The position numbers and the translations under genes were made by a program. From a virus, in the IMG/VR virus record IMGVR_UViG_3300044707_000425, positions 1 through 42,447 of that record: a DNA stretch of 42,447 bases. One strand, 5' to 3'. Below are positions 22,624-30,476 of the stretch, one piece after another. The notes under the pieces are model-generated. The model ran no database searches, was not told where the DNA came from, and saw only the letters and a list, made by a program, of their open reading frames with translations. The first letter of the stretch is position 1. Each line of letters opens with the position of its first letter.

Positions 22624-25035
22624 GTGAAAACCGAAATCTCCGCGTCCACCCCTGCCCACGAGCGCCAGAAGCAGACGGAATCGCGGGAGAAAGAGCGGGC
22701 CAAATGGGATGCGATCAACGCCCGGGCCAGGCTCAAAGCCCAGGGCAGGGAGAGCGTCACCGAGTACGGCCGAGCCCTGTTCCAGCAGCACGCCGAGACC
22801 GTGACGGTGGCCTTGGGCCTGCTGCTGGAGGAGCTGCTGGCCAACCCGCACAAGCCCGGCCCGCATTTCGCCGCCTGGCCCCTGCTCTTGGGCGTCACCA
22901 ACCGGGGCCCCCGATCGCTGGCGGCCATCGCCCTGGGGGTGGTGATCGACCAGATCAGCCAGAAGCCTGAGCAGCGCAGGCTGGCCGGCGCCATCGGCTC
23001 GGCCCTCCATAGCGAGCTCAAGGCCGGGCGGGTGGAGAAGATCAGCCCCGATCTGCTGCGGCTGATCAAGAAGCGGCGTGGTGCCCGCGCCCTGAGCAAC
23101 AGCAAGCTGCTCGCCCAGCTGCGCCTCGATGCCAGCGGCTGGACACCCCTTGAGCGGGTGGAGGTGGGCCAGCTGTTGCTGCAGGTGATCCTGGCCAACA
23201 CCGATCTGCTGGAGGTGGTGACCACCACCCGGAACGGGCGGCCACGGCATGTGGTGCGGCCCACCCCAGCGGCCCTCGAGGTGGTGCAGACCAACCCACC
23301 CCGGCCGATGCCGGCCCGGCGCCTGCCGATGCTCGTGCCGCCCCGGCCCTGGGAGGGAATGCACGGCGGCGGGCACCTCGACAACAAACAGCCGCTGGTG
23401 CGCAGCCGGGCCAGCCTGGACCTGGCACACCTGAATGCCAAGGCCCTGGCCCCGGTGCTGGCGGCCGTCAACATCCTGCAGCGGCAGGAGCTGCGGGTGG
23501 ATCCAGGGATGGTCGAGCTGCAGCGCTGCGCCTGGGATCACAACATCCGCGGGCTGTTCCCGGTGATGCGCGACCCGATACCGGAACCGCCGCGGCCGAC
23601 CGAGCTGATCGGGCCCGAGGCCTACAAGGCATGGCAGCAGCAGCGCCTCAAGGCCCAGCACGACCGCTGCAGCGGCGCCCGTGAGCGCACCCGGATCGAG
23701 CAGGCCCTGCGGCAGTGCGAGGAAGTGGCTGGGCTGCCGGTGTGGTTTGCCTACTGCTCAGACTTCCGCGGGCGGATCTACACCAGCAACCGCTACGCCA
23801 CCCACCAGGGCCCCGACTGGGAGAAGGCTGCGATCACATTTGCCCATGGCGAGCAGTGCTCGGTGGAGGCGTTCGAGTGGCTGCTGAAGGCGGCGGCCGG
23901 GCATTACGGGGTGCGGGGCAACTGGGAGGGACGGGCCGCCTGGGGCCGGCAGCACCTGACCGAGATGTGCGCCGCGGCCGAGGCCCCGCTGGATCGGCTT
24001 GAGCTGTGGCGTGATGCGAAAGACCCGTGGCAATTCCTGCAGCTGTGCCGGGCCATCGCCCACCAGGTGGCTGAGCCCAACAGCCGCTGCACCACACCGG
24101 TGCGGCTGGATCAGACCTGCAGCGGGATCGGGATTGCCTCTGCCCTGCTGCGGGATCGGCGCCTGGCACGGCTCACCAACATCACAGGCAAAAGCCACAA
24201 GGATCTCTATGGCCACATCGCCGAGGAGATGCAGCGCCTGCTGCGGCTGGACCTGAGCAACGGGCTTGAGCGTGAGCAGAAGCAGGCCGAGTTCTGGCTG
24301 CAGTTCGGCATCGACCGCAGCCTGTGCAAGGCCCCGGTGATGACCACCATCTACGGCGCCCAGTTCCTGGGCGTCGTTGATGGGCTGGTGGCTGTGCTGG
24401 AAGAACGCCAGGCCGGGCTGCACATCAGCCAATGGTCGAGCGGCTACCTGGCCCCGGCCCGCTACCTGGCTCGCAAGTTCGGGGTGCTGCTGGGCAGCGA
24501 GCTTAAGAGCTGCCTCGACTTGCAGGCCTGGCTGCGCACGATCAGCCGGAAGGTGCTGGCCGCCGGCCACCGGCTGCAGTGGACCAGCCCGATGGGCATG
24601 CCGATCTGGCTGGGCGACCAGCTGGATCCGCGCAGCACCGTGGCCACCCTCACCCATGGCAGCCGCCGCTGGCAGACATGGAAGGACGAGGCCCAGGACG
24701 GCGAGTTGTCGGCCCGCACCACCAACCGGGCGATCACGGCAAACGTTGTCCACTCGTTCGATGCGGCGCTCTGTCAGCTGTTGATCTCCAGATGTGGGGA
24801 GCAAGGGATAGGGCTACTACCCAATCACGACTGTTTTGCGACGATTCCAGCACACGCCGGCTGGCTGCATCACACCCTGCATGACGAGCTGCGCGGGCTC
24901 TATGCCACCGACTGGCTGGCCGAGATGGCGGAGGAGATCCGTTCTGCTGCAAGGCTTAAGCAGTTGCCAGCCCCGCCGAGCGTGGGGGACCTGCGCCACG
25001 GGGAGATCGGCCAGAACCCGCACTGCTTTTCCTGA
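22624..25035 (+). CDS. T7-type single-subunit RNA polymerase, 803 aa
   Basis: Catalytic motifs align with T7 RNAP: motif A 'VRLDQTCSGIGIASALLRD' with Asp496, motif B 'RSLCKAPVMTTIYG' with Lys569 and Tyr577 at the T7 spacing, and motif C 'NHDCFATIPA' with Asp736. 'SDFRGRIYTSNRYATHQG' is also typical. It would transcribe the phage middle and late genes from its own promoters; the palindrome family is the best promoter candidate in the window. T7 RNAP has 883 aa, so this is slightly compact. Start GTG 22624 has no SD and is the only start upstream of the conserved part. Confidence 0.97.
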   Translation: MKTEISASTPAHERQKQTESREKERAKWDAINARARLKAQGRESVTEYGRALFQQHAETVTVALGLLLEELLANPHKPGPHFAAWPLLLGVTNRGPRSLAAIALGVVIDQISQKPEQRRLAGAIGSALHSELKAGRVEKISPDLLRLIKKRRGARALSNSKLLAQLRLDASGWTPLERVEVGQLLLQVILANTDLLEVVTTTRNGRPRHVVRPTPAALEVVQTNPPRPMPARRLPMLVPPRPWEGMHGGGHLDNKQPLVRSRASLDLAHLNAKALAPVLAAVNILQRQELRVDPGMVELQRCAWDHNIRGLFPVMRDPIPEPPRPTELIGPEAYKAWQQQRLKAQHDRCSGARERTRIEQALRQCEEVAGLPVWFAYCSDFRGRIYTSNRYATHQGPDWEKAAITFAHGEQCSVEAFEWLLKAAAGHYGVRGNWEGRAAWGRQHLTEMCAAAEAPLDRLELWRDAKDPWQFLQLCRAIAHQVAEPNSRCTTPVRLDQTCSGIGIASALLRDRRLARLTNITGKSHKDLYGHIAEEMQRLLRLDLSNGLEREQKQAEFWLQFGIDRSLCKAPVMTTIYGAQFLGVVDGLVAVLEERQAGLHISQWSSGYLAPARYLARKFGVLLGSELKSCLDLQAWLRTISRKVLAAGHRLQWTSPMGMPIWLGDQLDPRSTVATLTHGSRRWQTWKDEAQDGELSARTTNRAITANVVHSFDAALCQLLISRCGEQGIGLLPNHDCFATIPAHAGWLHHTLHDELRGLYATDWLAEMAEEIRSAARLKQLPAPPSVGDLRHGEIGQNPHCFS

Positions 25036-25040
25036 GTGTT

Positions 25041-25071
25041 CCCTAGGTGCCTTGCCAAAGCACACCTAGGG
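25041..25071. promoter_or_regulatory. CCTAGG inverted repeat after RNA polymerase
   Basis: CCCTAGGTG (25041-25049) and CACCTAGGG (25063-25071) form perfect 9-bp arms with a 13-nt loop, 5 nt after the RNAP stop. It could be a terminator stem or two half-sites for the CCTAGG-binding regulator. No T-run follows. Confidence 0.5.
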
Positions 25072-25089
25072 GCGTACTGTCTTTCTGTT

Positions 25090-25103
25090 CTCCACATGTG
25101 GCG
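25090..25103. promoter_or_regulatory. Palindrome G before ssb
   Basis: CTCCAC-AT-GTGGCG with perfect core CCACATGTGG (25092-25101), 5 nt before the ssb ATG, no SD. T7 has phi-2.5 at the matching place. Confidence 0.5.
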
Positions 25104-25108
25104 CACAA

Positions 25109-25807
25109 ATGCCGCGACAGCTGCACGTTTCACCACTGGGCGATGCCTGGTGGGCCAAGGTCTTGGAGCCTGCCGATGGCTACGAGGAGGGGGACCCCCG
25201 GGCGTGGTCGATCGAGCTGGCCCTGGACCCAGGCGACCCCGAGACCATCTCCTTCATCGAGAAGCTCGAAGCGTTGTTCGAGGAGCTCCATGGAGCCGGG
25301 GCCAAGCAGGCCAAGAACTGCTGGCCGTTTGCCGATCACACCGATCGGGAAGGCAAATCCACTGGCTTGCTGCGGTTCCGGTTCAAGCGCACCGAGACCA
25401 GCGCCAAGGGGAATCTGATGAAACCCCCGGTGATTGTTGATGCCAAGAAGAATCCCTGGCCAGCTGATTGCCTGATCGGCAACGGCTCAAAGGTCAAGGT
25501 GGCGTTTACCCATTGGGGCTGGACCGAGAAGCGCAGCGGCGCCAAGGGGATCAGCCTCACGCTCGAATCGCTGCAGGTGCTGGACCTGGTGCCTTACGAG
25601 CGGGTGGATGCCAGCTCTGTCTTCGGCGAGGAGGAGGGCTATGTGGCCGAGACACCTGCAGCCCAGACCCCGTTTGCGGCAGAGCCCGAGGCGCCGCAGC
25701 GGCCGTTGAGCATGGCTGAGCAGATCAGGGCCCGTGCTGCCCAGGTGCGAGCCGAAGCGCCTGGGGTGCTGGCTGCGGCCGACGCTGAGGAGGTGCCGTT
25801 CTCATGA
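25109..25807 (+). CDS. ssb: Single-stranded DNA-binding protein (T7 gp2.5-like), 232 aa
   Basis: 'PVIVDAKKNPWPADCLIGNG' with 'SKVKVAFTHWGW' is the signature block of T7-type gp2.5 OB-fold proteins. The position right after the RNA polymerase also matches. The chain ends 'DAEEVPFS', close to the bacterial SSB tip (acidic residues then P-F), which recruits host replication and repair enzymes. It would coat ssDNA during replication and recombination. The start at 25109 is 5 nt after palindrome G; no SD. It ends in an ATGA overlap. Confidence 0.88.
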   Translation: MPRQLHVSPLGDAWWAKVLEPADGYEEGDPRAWSIELALDPGDPETISFIEKLEALFEELHGAGAKQAKNCWPFADHTDREGKSTGLLRFRFKRTETSAKGNLMKPPVIVDAKKNPWPADCLIGNGSKVKVAFTHWGWTEKRSGAKGISLTLESLQVLDLVPYERVDASSVFGEEEGYVAETPAAQTPFAAEPEAPQRPLSMAEQIRARAAQVRAEAPGVLAAADAEEVPFS

Positions 25808-26130
25808 AGCAATTCCAGCTCTTTCGACTTATCGGACAAGGCGAAATTGTCCCGTCCTGGTATGGGTTGGCCTGGCAAGACTGGACAGTAAATGGATACT
25901 GGGCAGCTCCCATTATCCTGGCCTTACCTATCGGTGTCGCTCGCTGGCTCTGGGCTGGGTTGCGAACAGGCAGCCACGCGGTAGCAACAGATCCCAGGGT
26001 TGCGTATCTGGACGGGATCCAGCAGGGGATTCTCATTGCACGGAAGGACCCATCGCTGCTGCATAGACCATTTGTGGTGACAGCTGGCAATCGGGCGACG
26101 ACTATCAACACCGACAAGGCGCTTTTCTGA
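25804..26130 (+). CDS. Small membrane protein, 108 aa
   Basis: One clear hydrophobic segment at residues ~33-53 ('WAAPIILALPIGVARWLWAGL'), flanked by soluble parts. ATGA overlap with ssb and TGATG with the next gene place it in the replication operon. Base composition is lower in GC than ssb. No family is recognised; it may anchor a complex to the membrane or modify the host envelope. Confidence 0.55.
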   Translation: MKQFQLFRLIGQGEIVPSWYGLAWQDWTVNGYWAAPIILALPIGVARWLWAGLRTGSHAVATDPRVAYLDGIQQGILIARKDPSLLHRPFVVTAGNRATTINTDKALF

Positions 26131-26435
26131 TGACAAACACCAGAACCACCGTTGAAATCAACGGCGTGGATGTGACCGATGGCTTTAATCTTCTGACGCT
26201 TCAAGAGCGGGAGATGGATAAGGCCTTGGAGTCGCTGCAGTATTTGCTCAAGGAACACTTTGACCGCGCCAGCGAGACCAGCATCGCCGGCAAGTTCGCC
26301 CTCGGCTTTTCTCTCACCTTTGATCGACTGGCCGGCAGAACATCCATCAAGGCCAAGGTTTCCTATTCCTATTCAAGGAAGTTCACCGACGAGGTGGAAG
26401 CGTTTGCCCAGCTCGGCCAGCAGGGCGATTTTTGA
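26130..26435 (+). CDS. Hypothetical protein, 101 aa
   Basis: A small alpha/beta protein with 'TTVEINGVDVTDGFNLLTL' and a beta-rich end 'FALGFSLTFDRLAGRTSIKA', 'KVSYSYSRKFTDE'. It is coupled to its upstream neighbour (TGATG) and directly precedes rusA, so recombination or single-strand DNA handling is possible but not shown. Not identified. Confidence 0.55.
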   Translation: MTNTRTTVEINGVDVTDGFNLLTLQEREMDKALESLQYLLKEHFDRASETSIAGKFALGFSLTFDRLAGRTSIKAKVSYSYSRKFTDEVEAFAQLGQQGDF

Positions 26436-26447
26436 TGAGGACCTCTG

Positions 26448-26831
26448 ATGGGGATGCGCACCGCCGACTTCGTTCTACCGGTGCCGCTGCAGCCGAAGGC
26501 TAGGCCTCGCTTTTCCGGGCGTGTGGCCTACACGGACAACAAATACAGGGCCTGGATACAAAACGTTCGGGCCATCCTTTCCGAGTGGTGGACGATCCCA
26601 CCGCTCAAGAAAGGCCAGGTGTCTGCCCTGCATCTGACGTTCGCCGGCCCCGGCACATCCGACCTCGACAACCTCTCCGGCGCCGTAATGGATGCAGGAA
26701 ACGGGATTGTCTGGGCTGATGACCGCGTGACGGTGCTGCAGCGCATCGAAGCCCAGTGGCAGCAGAGCCCCAAAAACCAACAAAGCATTCACCTGAAGGT
26801 GATCTGGAATGACACTGACCCCAACCCATGA
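26448..26831 (+). CDS. rusA: RusA-like Holliday junction resolvase, 127 aa
   Basis: The RusA pattern is clear: 'LPVPLQPKARPRFSGRVAYTD' at the N-terminus, then 'GTSDLDNLSGAVMDAGNG' and 'IVWADDRVTVLQ', containing the metal-binding aspartates of the family. It would cut branched DNA before packaging, the job done by endonuclease I (gp3) in T7. Its 3' end overlaps the next gene by 23 bp in another frame. Confidence 0.85.
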   Translation: MGMRTADFVLPVPLQPKARPRFSGRVAYTDNKYRAWIQNVRAILSEWWTIPPLKKGQVSALHLTFAGPGTSDLDNLSGAVMDAGNGIVWADDRVTVLQRIEAQWQQSPKNQQSIHLKVIWNDTDPNP

Positions 26832-27837
26832 GCCAATAGTTATCACGCAGTACCAGGTGCTGCTGGATGACATCGAACAGGCCAAGAAGGAGCAGATCGC
26901 TACCTTTGCCTATGAAACAAAAGAAGGCGACAAGGCTGCCCGCAGCTACCTGTTTCACCTGAGGAAACTGCGGGCGCGGATTGAATCAGCACGCAAGGAC
27001 GCCAAGGCCTACGCGCTGGCCTATGGCAAGCAGGTGGACAACCAGGCCAAGGAGCTGAGCTCCCAGGTCGATGAGCTGATCCAGCCCCACCAGGAACAGC
27101 TGGAGGCCATCGCCCGCCGCGAGGCTGAGCGGGTGCAGGCGCACCGGAATGTGCTCCAACAGATCAGGGATCTGGCTCAGGTGCCGTTTGGGTCTGGCGC
27201 AAACCAAATCGCAGTGGACCTGGCAGGCGCCAAGGATCTCGACATCGACGGACTGGAGGAGTTCAAGGAGAAGGCTGCCGCTGCCCTGCTGGAAACGATC
27301 CGCACCCTCGAAGCCGCCCACGCCAAGGCCCTGGCCGACGAGGCCGCCGCTGCCGAGCTGGAGCAGCTGCGCGAGCAGCAGCGGATCCAGCAAGAGAAGG
27401 AAGCCGAGGACGCACGCATCAAGGCGCAGCAAGAAGCCATCGCCGAAGCGGCCCGTAAGGCTCAGGAGGAGGCCGATGCTGCAGCGCTGCTGGCGATCCA
27501 GGAGGCCGAGCAGAAGGTGGCCGAGGCCGAGGCCAGGGCTGCAGCGGCGGAGGCCAGGGCCGCCGACTCCGAGGCGGTGGCCGCCCTGCTGGAGGGGGAG
27601 GCCCTGCTGGCGATCACTCCGGCGGAGGTGCCGGTGGCGGTGGAACAAGAGCACGGCACGTTTGTTGTTGAGATTGGTGGCCCCTTGGTCTGCGGTGCCT
27701 CGGAGGCCGCCAAGAAGAGGCTGACCCATCAGCTGTTGCACGACATAAGAGGCATGGATCGTGTCGAAGTGGTCAGCGCCATCGTCAACGGCCACCTCCA
27801 CCCCGCGCTGCAGATCAACTGGGGGGCAGTCCAGTGA
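26809..27837 (+). CDS. Coiled-coil phage protein of unknown function, 342 aa
   Basis: Residues ~50-110 read 'RARIESARKDAKAYALAYGK' and on into a long Glu/Ala/Gln coiled coil (~residues 90-270). A small folded C-terminal domain follows ('HGTFVVEIGGPLVCG'). This arrangement is common in phage genes near recombination functions, with no known activity. It overlaps rusA by 23 bp and is itself overlapped by the zinc-binding protein gene (GTGA). It may scaffold recombination proteins; that is inference. Confidence 0.65.
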   Translation: MTLTPTHEPIVITQYQVLLDDIEQAKKEQIATFAYETKEGDKAARSYLFHLRKLRARIESARKDAKAYALAYGKQVDNQAKELSSQVDELIQPHQEQLEAIARREAERVQAHRNVLQQIRDLAQVPFGSGANQIAVDLAGAKDLDIDGLEEFKEKAAAALLETIRTLEAAHAKALADEAAAAELEQLREQQRIQQEKEAEDARIKAQQEAIAEAARKAQEEADAAALLAIQEAEQKVAEAEARAAAAEARAADSEAVAALLEGEALLAITPAEVPVAVEQEHGTFVVEIGGPLVCGASEAAKKRLTHQLLHDIRGMDRVEVVSAIVNGHLHPALQINWGAVQ

Positions 27838-28019
27838 GAACGGTCAGCCCCTTCCCCCCAGTCAAGGAGCAGTTCTGCCTCAACTGCATGTATCTGCGCG
27901 ATGGCGAGTGCCGATGCACATCACCCACTCCCTCCCCAGAAAGCGGCAACGCCATCTGGCCAACCGTCAACCCCGGCCATTGGTGCGGCGAATGGGTGGC
28001 CGTGGAGGAGGGGTTATGA
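27834..28019 (+). CDS. Small cysteine-rich (zinc-binding) protein A, 61 aa
   Basis: The pattern C-x2-C-M-Y ... C-x-C ... P-x-V-x4-WCGEW holds four or more candidate zinc ligands. A second protein at 35346 has the same plan (C-x2-C-M-W ... C ... P-x-V-x4-WCGDH), so the two are paralogues. The GTG start overlaps the upstream stop. It probably folds around one zinc ion. Its partner and role are unknown. Confidence 0.6.
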   Translation: MRTVSPFPPVKEQFCLNCMYLRDGECRCTSPTPSPESGNAIWPTVNPGHWCGEWVAVEEGL

Positions 28020-28594
28020 ACTGCCCCCATTGCAACCACGACAAGAGCCGGGTCACCGAAACCCGGGCCGGCGCTGAAGCTGACCGCCGCATTCGCTTCT
28101 GCCAAGGGTGCGGCAAAACCTTCCAAACTCTCGAGCGGGTGTGCGTCTATGCCGGCCGCGCTGCTGGCTACATCGACGCAGCCCCTCCCCCTCCCCCGAT
28201 CCTGGAGGTGGTGCCCGACCATATTCCTGCCGCCACGAAAAAGGTGGCGGCCACCGCCCGGCATCAGGCCAGCCTTGAAGAGGAGTTTCTCTGGTCCGTC
28301 ACACCCGAGGCCCGACCGCTGCTGGTCCAGTGGTGGAACGAGAGCCGCAGAAGCAAGCACGGCGCCAAGGCCACCTGGACCCTTGCCGCCTGGCAGGCCA
28401 GCGTGCAGCGGGTTGCCAACCTGCCGAACAATCTGCAGCTGGCCCTCTGCCAGGCCGGTGTTGAGCACGGGTGGCAGGCCCTGAAGCTCGAATACATCAG
28501 AGACGAGCTGGCCAAGCCCACTGCTGCCGGGCGGCCGATGCCCAGGGACCCCTCGATGCGTGCTGCGCTGGAGTCATGGCCCACACCAGCCTGA
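28016..28594 (+). CDS. NrdR-like zinc ribbon fused to a replication-organiser-like region, 192 aa
   Basis: Residues 1-40 copy the NrdR zinc ribbon plan: C3-x2-C6 ... C29-x2-C32 followed by 'KTFQTLERV' (compare 'KRFTTYERVE'). There is no ATP-cone, so this is not NrdR itself. The C-terminal part ('LLVQWWNESRRSKHGAKATW', 'LALCQAGVEHGWQALKLEYI') recalls C-terminal pieces of phage replication proteins. It may load or organise the host replisome. ATG 28016 overlaps the upstream stop (ATGA); a longer upstream frame is not needed. Confidence 0.55.
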   Translation: MNCPHCNHDKSRVTETRAGAEADRRIRFCQGCGKTFQTLERVCVYAGRAAGYIDAAPPPPPILEVVPDHIPAATKKVAATARHQASLEEEFLWSVTPEARPLLVQWWNESRRSKHGAKATWTLAAWQASVQRVANLPNNLQLALCQAGVEHGWQALKLEYIRDELAKPTAAGRPMPRDPSMRAALESWPTPA

Positions 28595-29166
28595 CGCCCG
28601 AGACCTTCTTGGCCGTGGCCGAGATGATCGCCGCCCACCTCCGCATCAAGGAGGCGGATCGCTGGAGCCCGCACATCTGCCGGCTCAAGTTCCACTCGTT
28701 CACCAGCGAGTTCCCCGAGATCAGCGAGCCCCAATTCATGTGGGCCGCTGAGCAGTGGGTGCAGGACACCGAGGCCGGCGCCTTCCTGCGCTACCCCACC
28801 TGGGGTGAGCTGATGGCACCGCTCTACCGGTCCGAGGGTGGCCGGGCCAACCGCAGCTGGGGGCCCCGGCCGGAGCTCCCTGGCTTCGTGCGGTTCAAGC
28901 CCGAGCAGCTGGCCATGCTGCCCTCCACCCCCCGATCGCTGGCGGCTGTCCCCGACCAGCAGAACCTGGCCGCCTACCAAACGGTGGGCCGGGCAGGGGA
29001 GGCTGAGGCCCAGGGGCTGGCGCTGACGCCGGTTGAGGAGCCGCAGCGGCTGCTGGCCGGCAGCGGGCTCAGCGATGAGGAGTGGCAGGCCTACCTCGTC
29101 CGTGTGGAGGAGGAGGAGAAGGCCCACCTCGACCGACTGAAGGAGGAGGCGGAATGCAACCTTTGA
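28576..29166 (+). CDS. Hypothetical protein in replication region, 196 aa
   Basis: It starts inside the 3' end of the zinc-ribbon gene (19-bp overlap). It has a helical N-terminus and a block 'EPQFMWAAEQWVQDTEAGAF' with 'RYPTWGELMAPLYRSEGG', loosely like the middle of lambda P-type helicase-loader proteins, plus a charged C-terminal helix ('EEWQAYLVRVEEEEKAHLDR'). A helicase-loader role would fit the lack of a phage helicase, but the similarity is weak. A good SD for the next gene lies in its 3' end. Confidence 0.5.
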   Translation: MAHTSLTPETFLAVAEMIAAHLRIKEADRWSPHICRLKFHSFTSEFPEISEPQFMWAAEQWVQDTEAGAFLRYPTWGELMAPLYRSEGGRANRSWGPRPELPGFVRFKPEQLAMLPSTPRSLAAVPDQQNLAAYQTVGRAGEAEAQGLALTPVEEPQRLLAGSGLSDEEWQAYLVRVEEEEKAHLDRLKEEAECNL

Positions 29167-29372
29167 TCAGCGGCAAGGAGCTGCAGCAGATCCTGGAACG
29201 CGGCTTGGTTGGTGGGATGTGGTCTATCGACCAGTTCAACAAGACCAGCGCCCGGGGCGAACCGGTGCTGCCCAGCCCTGGGTTCCTCACCGAGCACCCG
29301 CAGTTCTTCGACAAGGCCTTTCGCGACATGGAAGCGTTCGGCAATGGCGTGGGCGTGAGGGCCCCGTGGTGA
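29154..29372 (+). CDS. Small hypothetical protein, 72 aa
   Basis: The ATG at 29154 has a strong SD (AGGAGG) in the upstream gene's 3' end. The protein has 'LISGKELQQILERGLVGGMW' and 'HPQFFDKAFRDMEAFGNGVG', with no recognised domain. Longer frames starting at 29082 lack an SD. Unknown function. Confidence 0.5.
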   Translation: MQPLISGKELQQILERGLVGGMWSIDQFNKTSARGEPVLPSPGFLTEHPQFFDKAFRDMEAFGNGVGVRAPW

Positions 29373-29414
29373 GCACCTGGACTCAGTTCATTTTTCTATT
29401 ACCCATCTAAAGCC

Positions 29415-29468
29415 ATGGATCTGAAGCAACAACTGGAAACGGCTATGAGCGTTATGGAGAACGAGTGA
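29415..29468 (+). CDS. Possible 17-aa leader peptide
   Basis: ATG 29415 to TGA 29468 encodes MDLKQQLETAMSVMENE. Its stop overlaps the ATG of the next gene (TGATG), so it may serve for coupling. It is too short to be sure. Confidence 0.25.
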   Translation: MDLKQQLETAMSVMENE

Positions 29469-29695
29469 TGAGCTGGTCTAAACCAAAGCGCTACGCATTT
29501 GAAGGCCCTGAACCCAAGCTCGGCCCAGGCGTAAGCCGTCCCCTGCCTACCCAGGCCACACGCAACTACCGGGTGGAGGTGAAGCGCCCTGGTGCGCCGG
29601 CGATGCGGGTCACGATCCCAGCGCTGACCAAGGCCAAGGCGCTGATGTACTGCCGCAACCGCTGGCCTGATTGCGTTGCGGAGGTGATCAAATGA
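29468..29695 (+). CDS. Small basic hypothetical protein, 75 aa
   Basis: It is basic and contains 'RNYRVEVKRPGAPAMRVTIP' followed by a helix 'ALTKAKALMYCRNRWPDCVA'. No known domain. ATG 29468 overlaps the upstream mini-ORF stop. It ends in ATGA with a short ORF at 29692. Confidence 0.5.
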   Translation: MSWSKPKRYAFEGPEPKLGPGVSRPLPTQATRNYRVEVKRPGAPAMRVTIPALTKAKALMYCRNRWPDCVAEVIK

Positions 29696-29790
29696 AAGCA
29701 ACTGTTAGTACAGATGGATCCGCTGGCGCCGACGGCGGGCAGCAGCGGTGTCAGCAACATCCAACCCTGCATTTGAATCTGAAGCCATGA
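29692..29790 (+). pseudogene. Truncated copy of the 30798 gene, 32 aa
   Basis: The first 27 bp nearly repeat the start of the gene at 30798 (MKATVSTDG here, MKATISADG there; 25 of 27 bases). After that the frame diverges into an unrelated Gln/His-rich tail and stops inside the next gene start. Best explained as a remnant left by duplication or insertion of the segment between the two copies. Confidence 0.45.
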
Positions 29791-30476
29791 CCACTTACAC
29801 CACTGATCAGCTGCAAGAGATTTTGAAAGCGCACCAAAAAGGCGCAAGAGCCGATTTCAGCGACGCCGATCTCAGCGGCGCCAATCTCAGCGACGCCTAT
29901 CTCAACAACGCCAATCTCAGCGACGCCAATCTCAGCGGCGCCAATTTCAGCAACGCCTATCTCAGCGGCGCCAATCTCAGCGACGCCTATCTCAGCGGCG
30001 CCAATCTCAGCGACGCCAATTTCAGCGGCGCCAATCTCAGCGGCGCCATTCTCATCGGCGCCAATCTCAGCGGCGCCAATCTCAGCGGCGCCGATCTCAG
30101 CGGCGCCATTCTCAGCGACGCCTATCTCAGCGGCGCCAATCTCAGCGGCGGCGATCTCAGCGGCGCCGTGGGGCTCCCCATTGCAACCGATGCCCCGGCG
30201 CGATTGCTGGCCGTTGCTCAAGCTGCGCTTGCATCACATGATGCGCTGGCAATGGATAAATGGCACACATGCGAAACGACGCACTGCATTTGCGGGTGGG
30301 CCGAGCATCTCGGCGGCCCATTGGCCCGGCTAATTATTAAGTGCCATGGCAATGATACAGGAGGATTGATGCTGCTGGGCGTGGAAGCACACGCGCATTT
30401 TTACTCCAGCAATGAAAAGGCGCGTGCTTTTCTACAGTCGGTTATCGACAGGCCTGAAGCAGAGGTGCAGCCATGA
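29787..30476 (+). CDS. Pentapeptide-repeat protein, 229 aa
   Basis: Residues ~22-127 are about 21 tandem copies of A-(N/D/Y/I)-L-S-(G/D/N), the A(D/N)LxX fold that forms a right-handed beta helix. The N-terminus is 'MTTYTTDQLQEILKAHQKGA'. After the repeats there is a Cys-containing alpha-helical domain ('HTCETTHCICGWAEHLGG'). Some pentapeptide proteins mimic DNA and protect or inhibit gyrase. Here such a function is only a possibility. At DNA level the repeats are near-perfect 15-bp units, which suggests recent expansion. Confidence 0.75.
   Translation: MTTYTTDQLQEILKAHQKGARADFSDADLSGANLSDAYLNNANLSDANLSGANFSNAYLSGANLSDAYLSGANLSDANFSGANLSGAILIGANLSGANLSGADLSGAILSDAYLSGANLSGGDLSGAVGLPIATDAPARLLAVAQAALASHDALAMDKWHTCETTHCICGWAEHLGGPLARLIIKCHGNDTGGLMLLGVEAHAHFYSSNEKARAFLQSVIDRPEAEVQP
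29850..30168 (+). repeat. 15-bp tandem repeats within pentapeptide gene
   Basis: About 21 units of the type ctcagcggcgccaat, many identical. Such arrays can gain or lose units by slippage. Confidence 0.8.

Noticed and set aside
22501-23661. 386-aa minus-strand frame opposite the RNA polymerase 5' half
   Set aside because: Antisense shadow, His/Gln/Leu-rich, would also overlap the att region.
27149-27724. 191-aa Arg/Pro/Ser-rich frame inside the coiled-coil gene
   Set aside because: Out-of-frame reading of a GC-rich coiled-coil gene; composition typical of frame-shifted GC-rich DNA.
29850-30168. CRISPR array
   Set aside because: The 15-bp periodic repeats have no unique spacers and encode pentapeptide repeats in frame.
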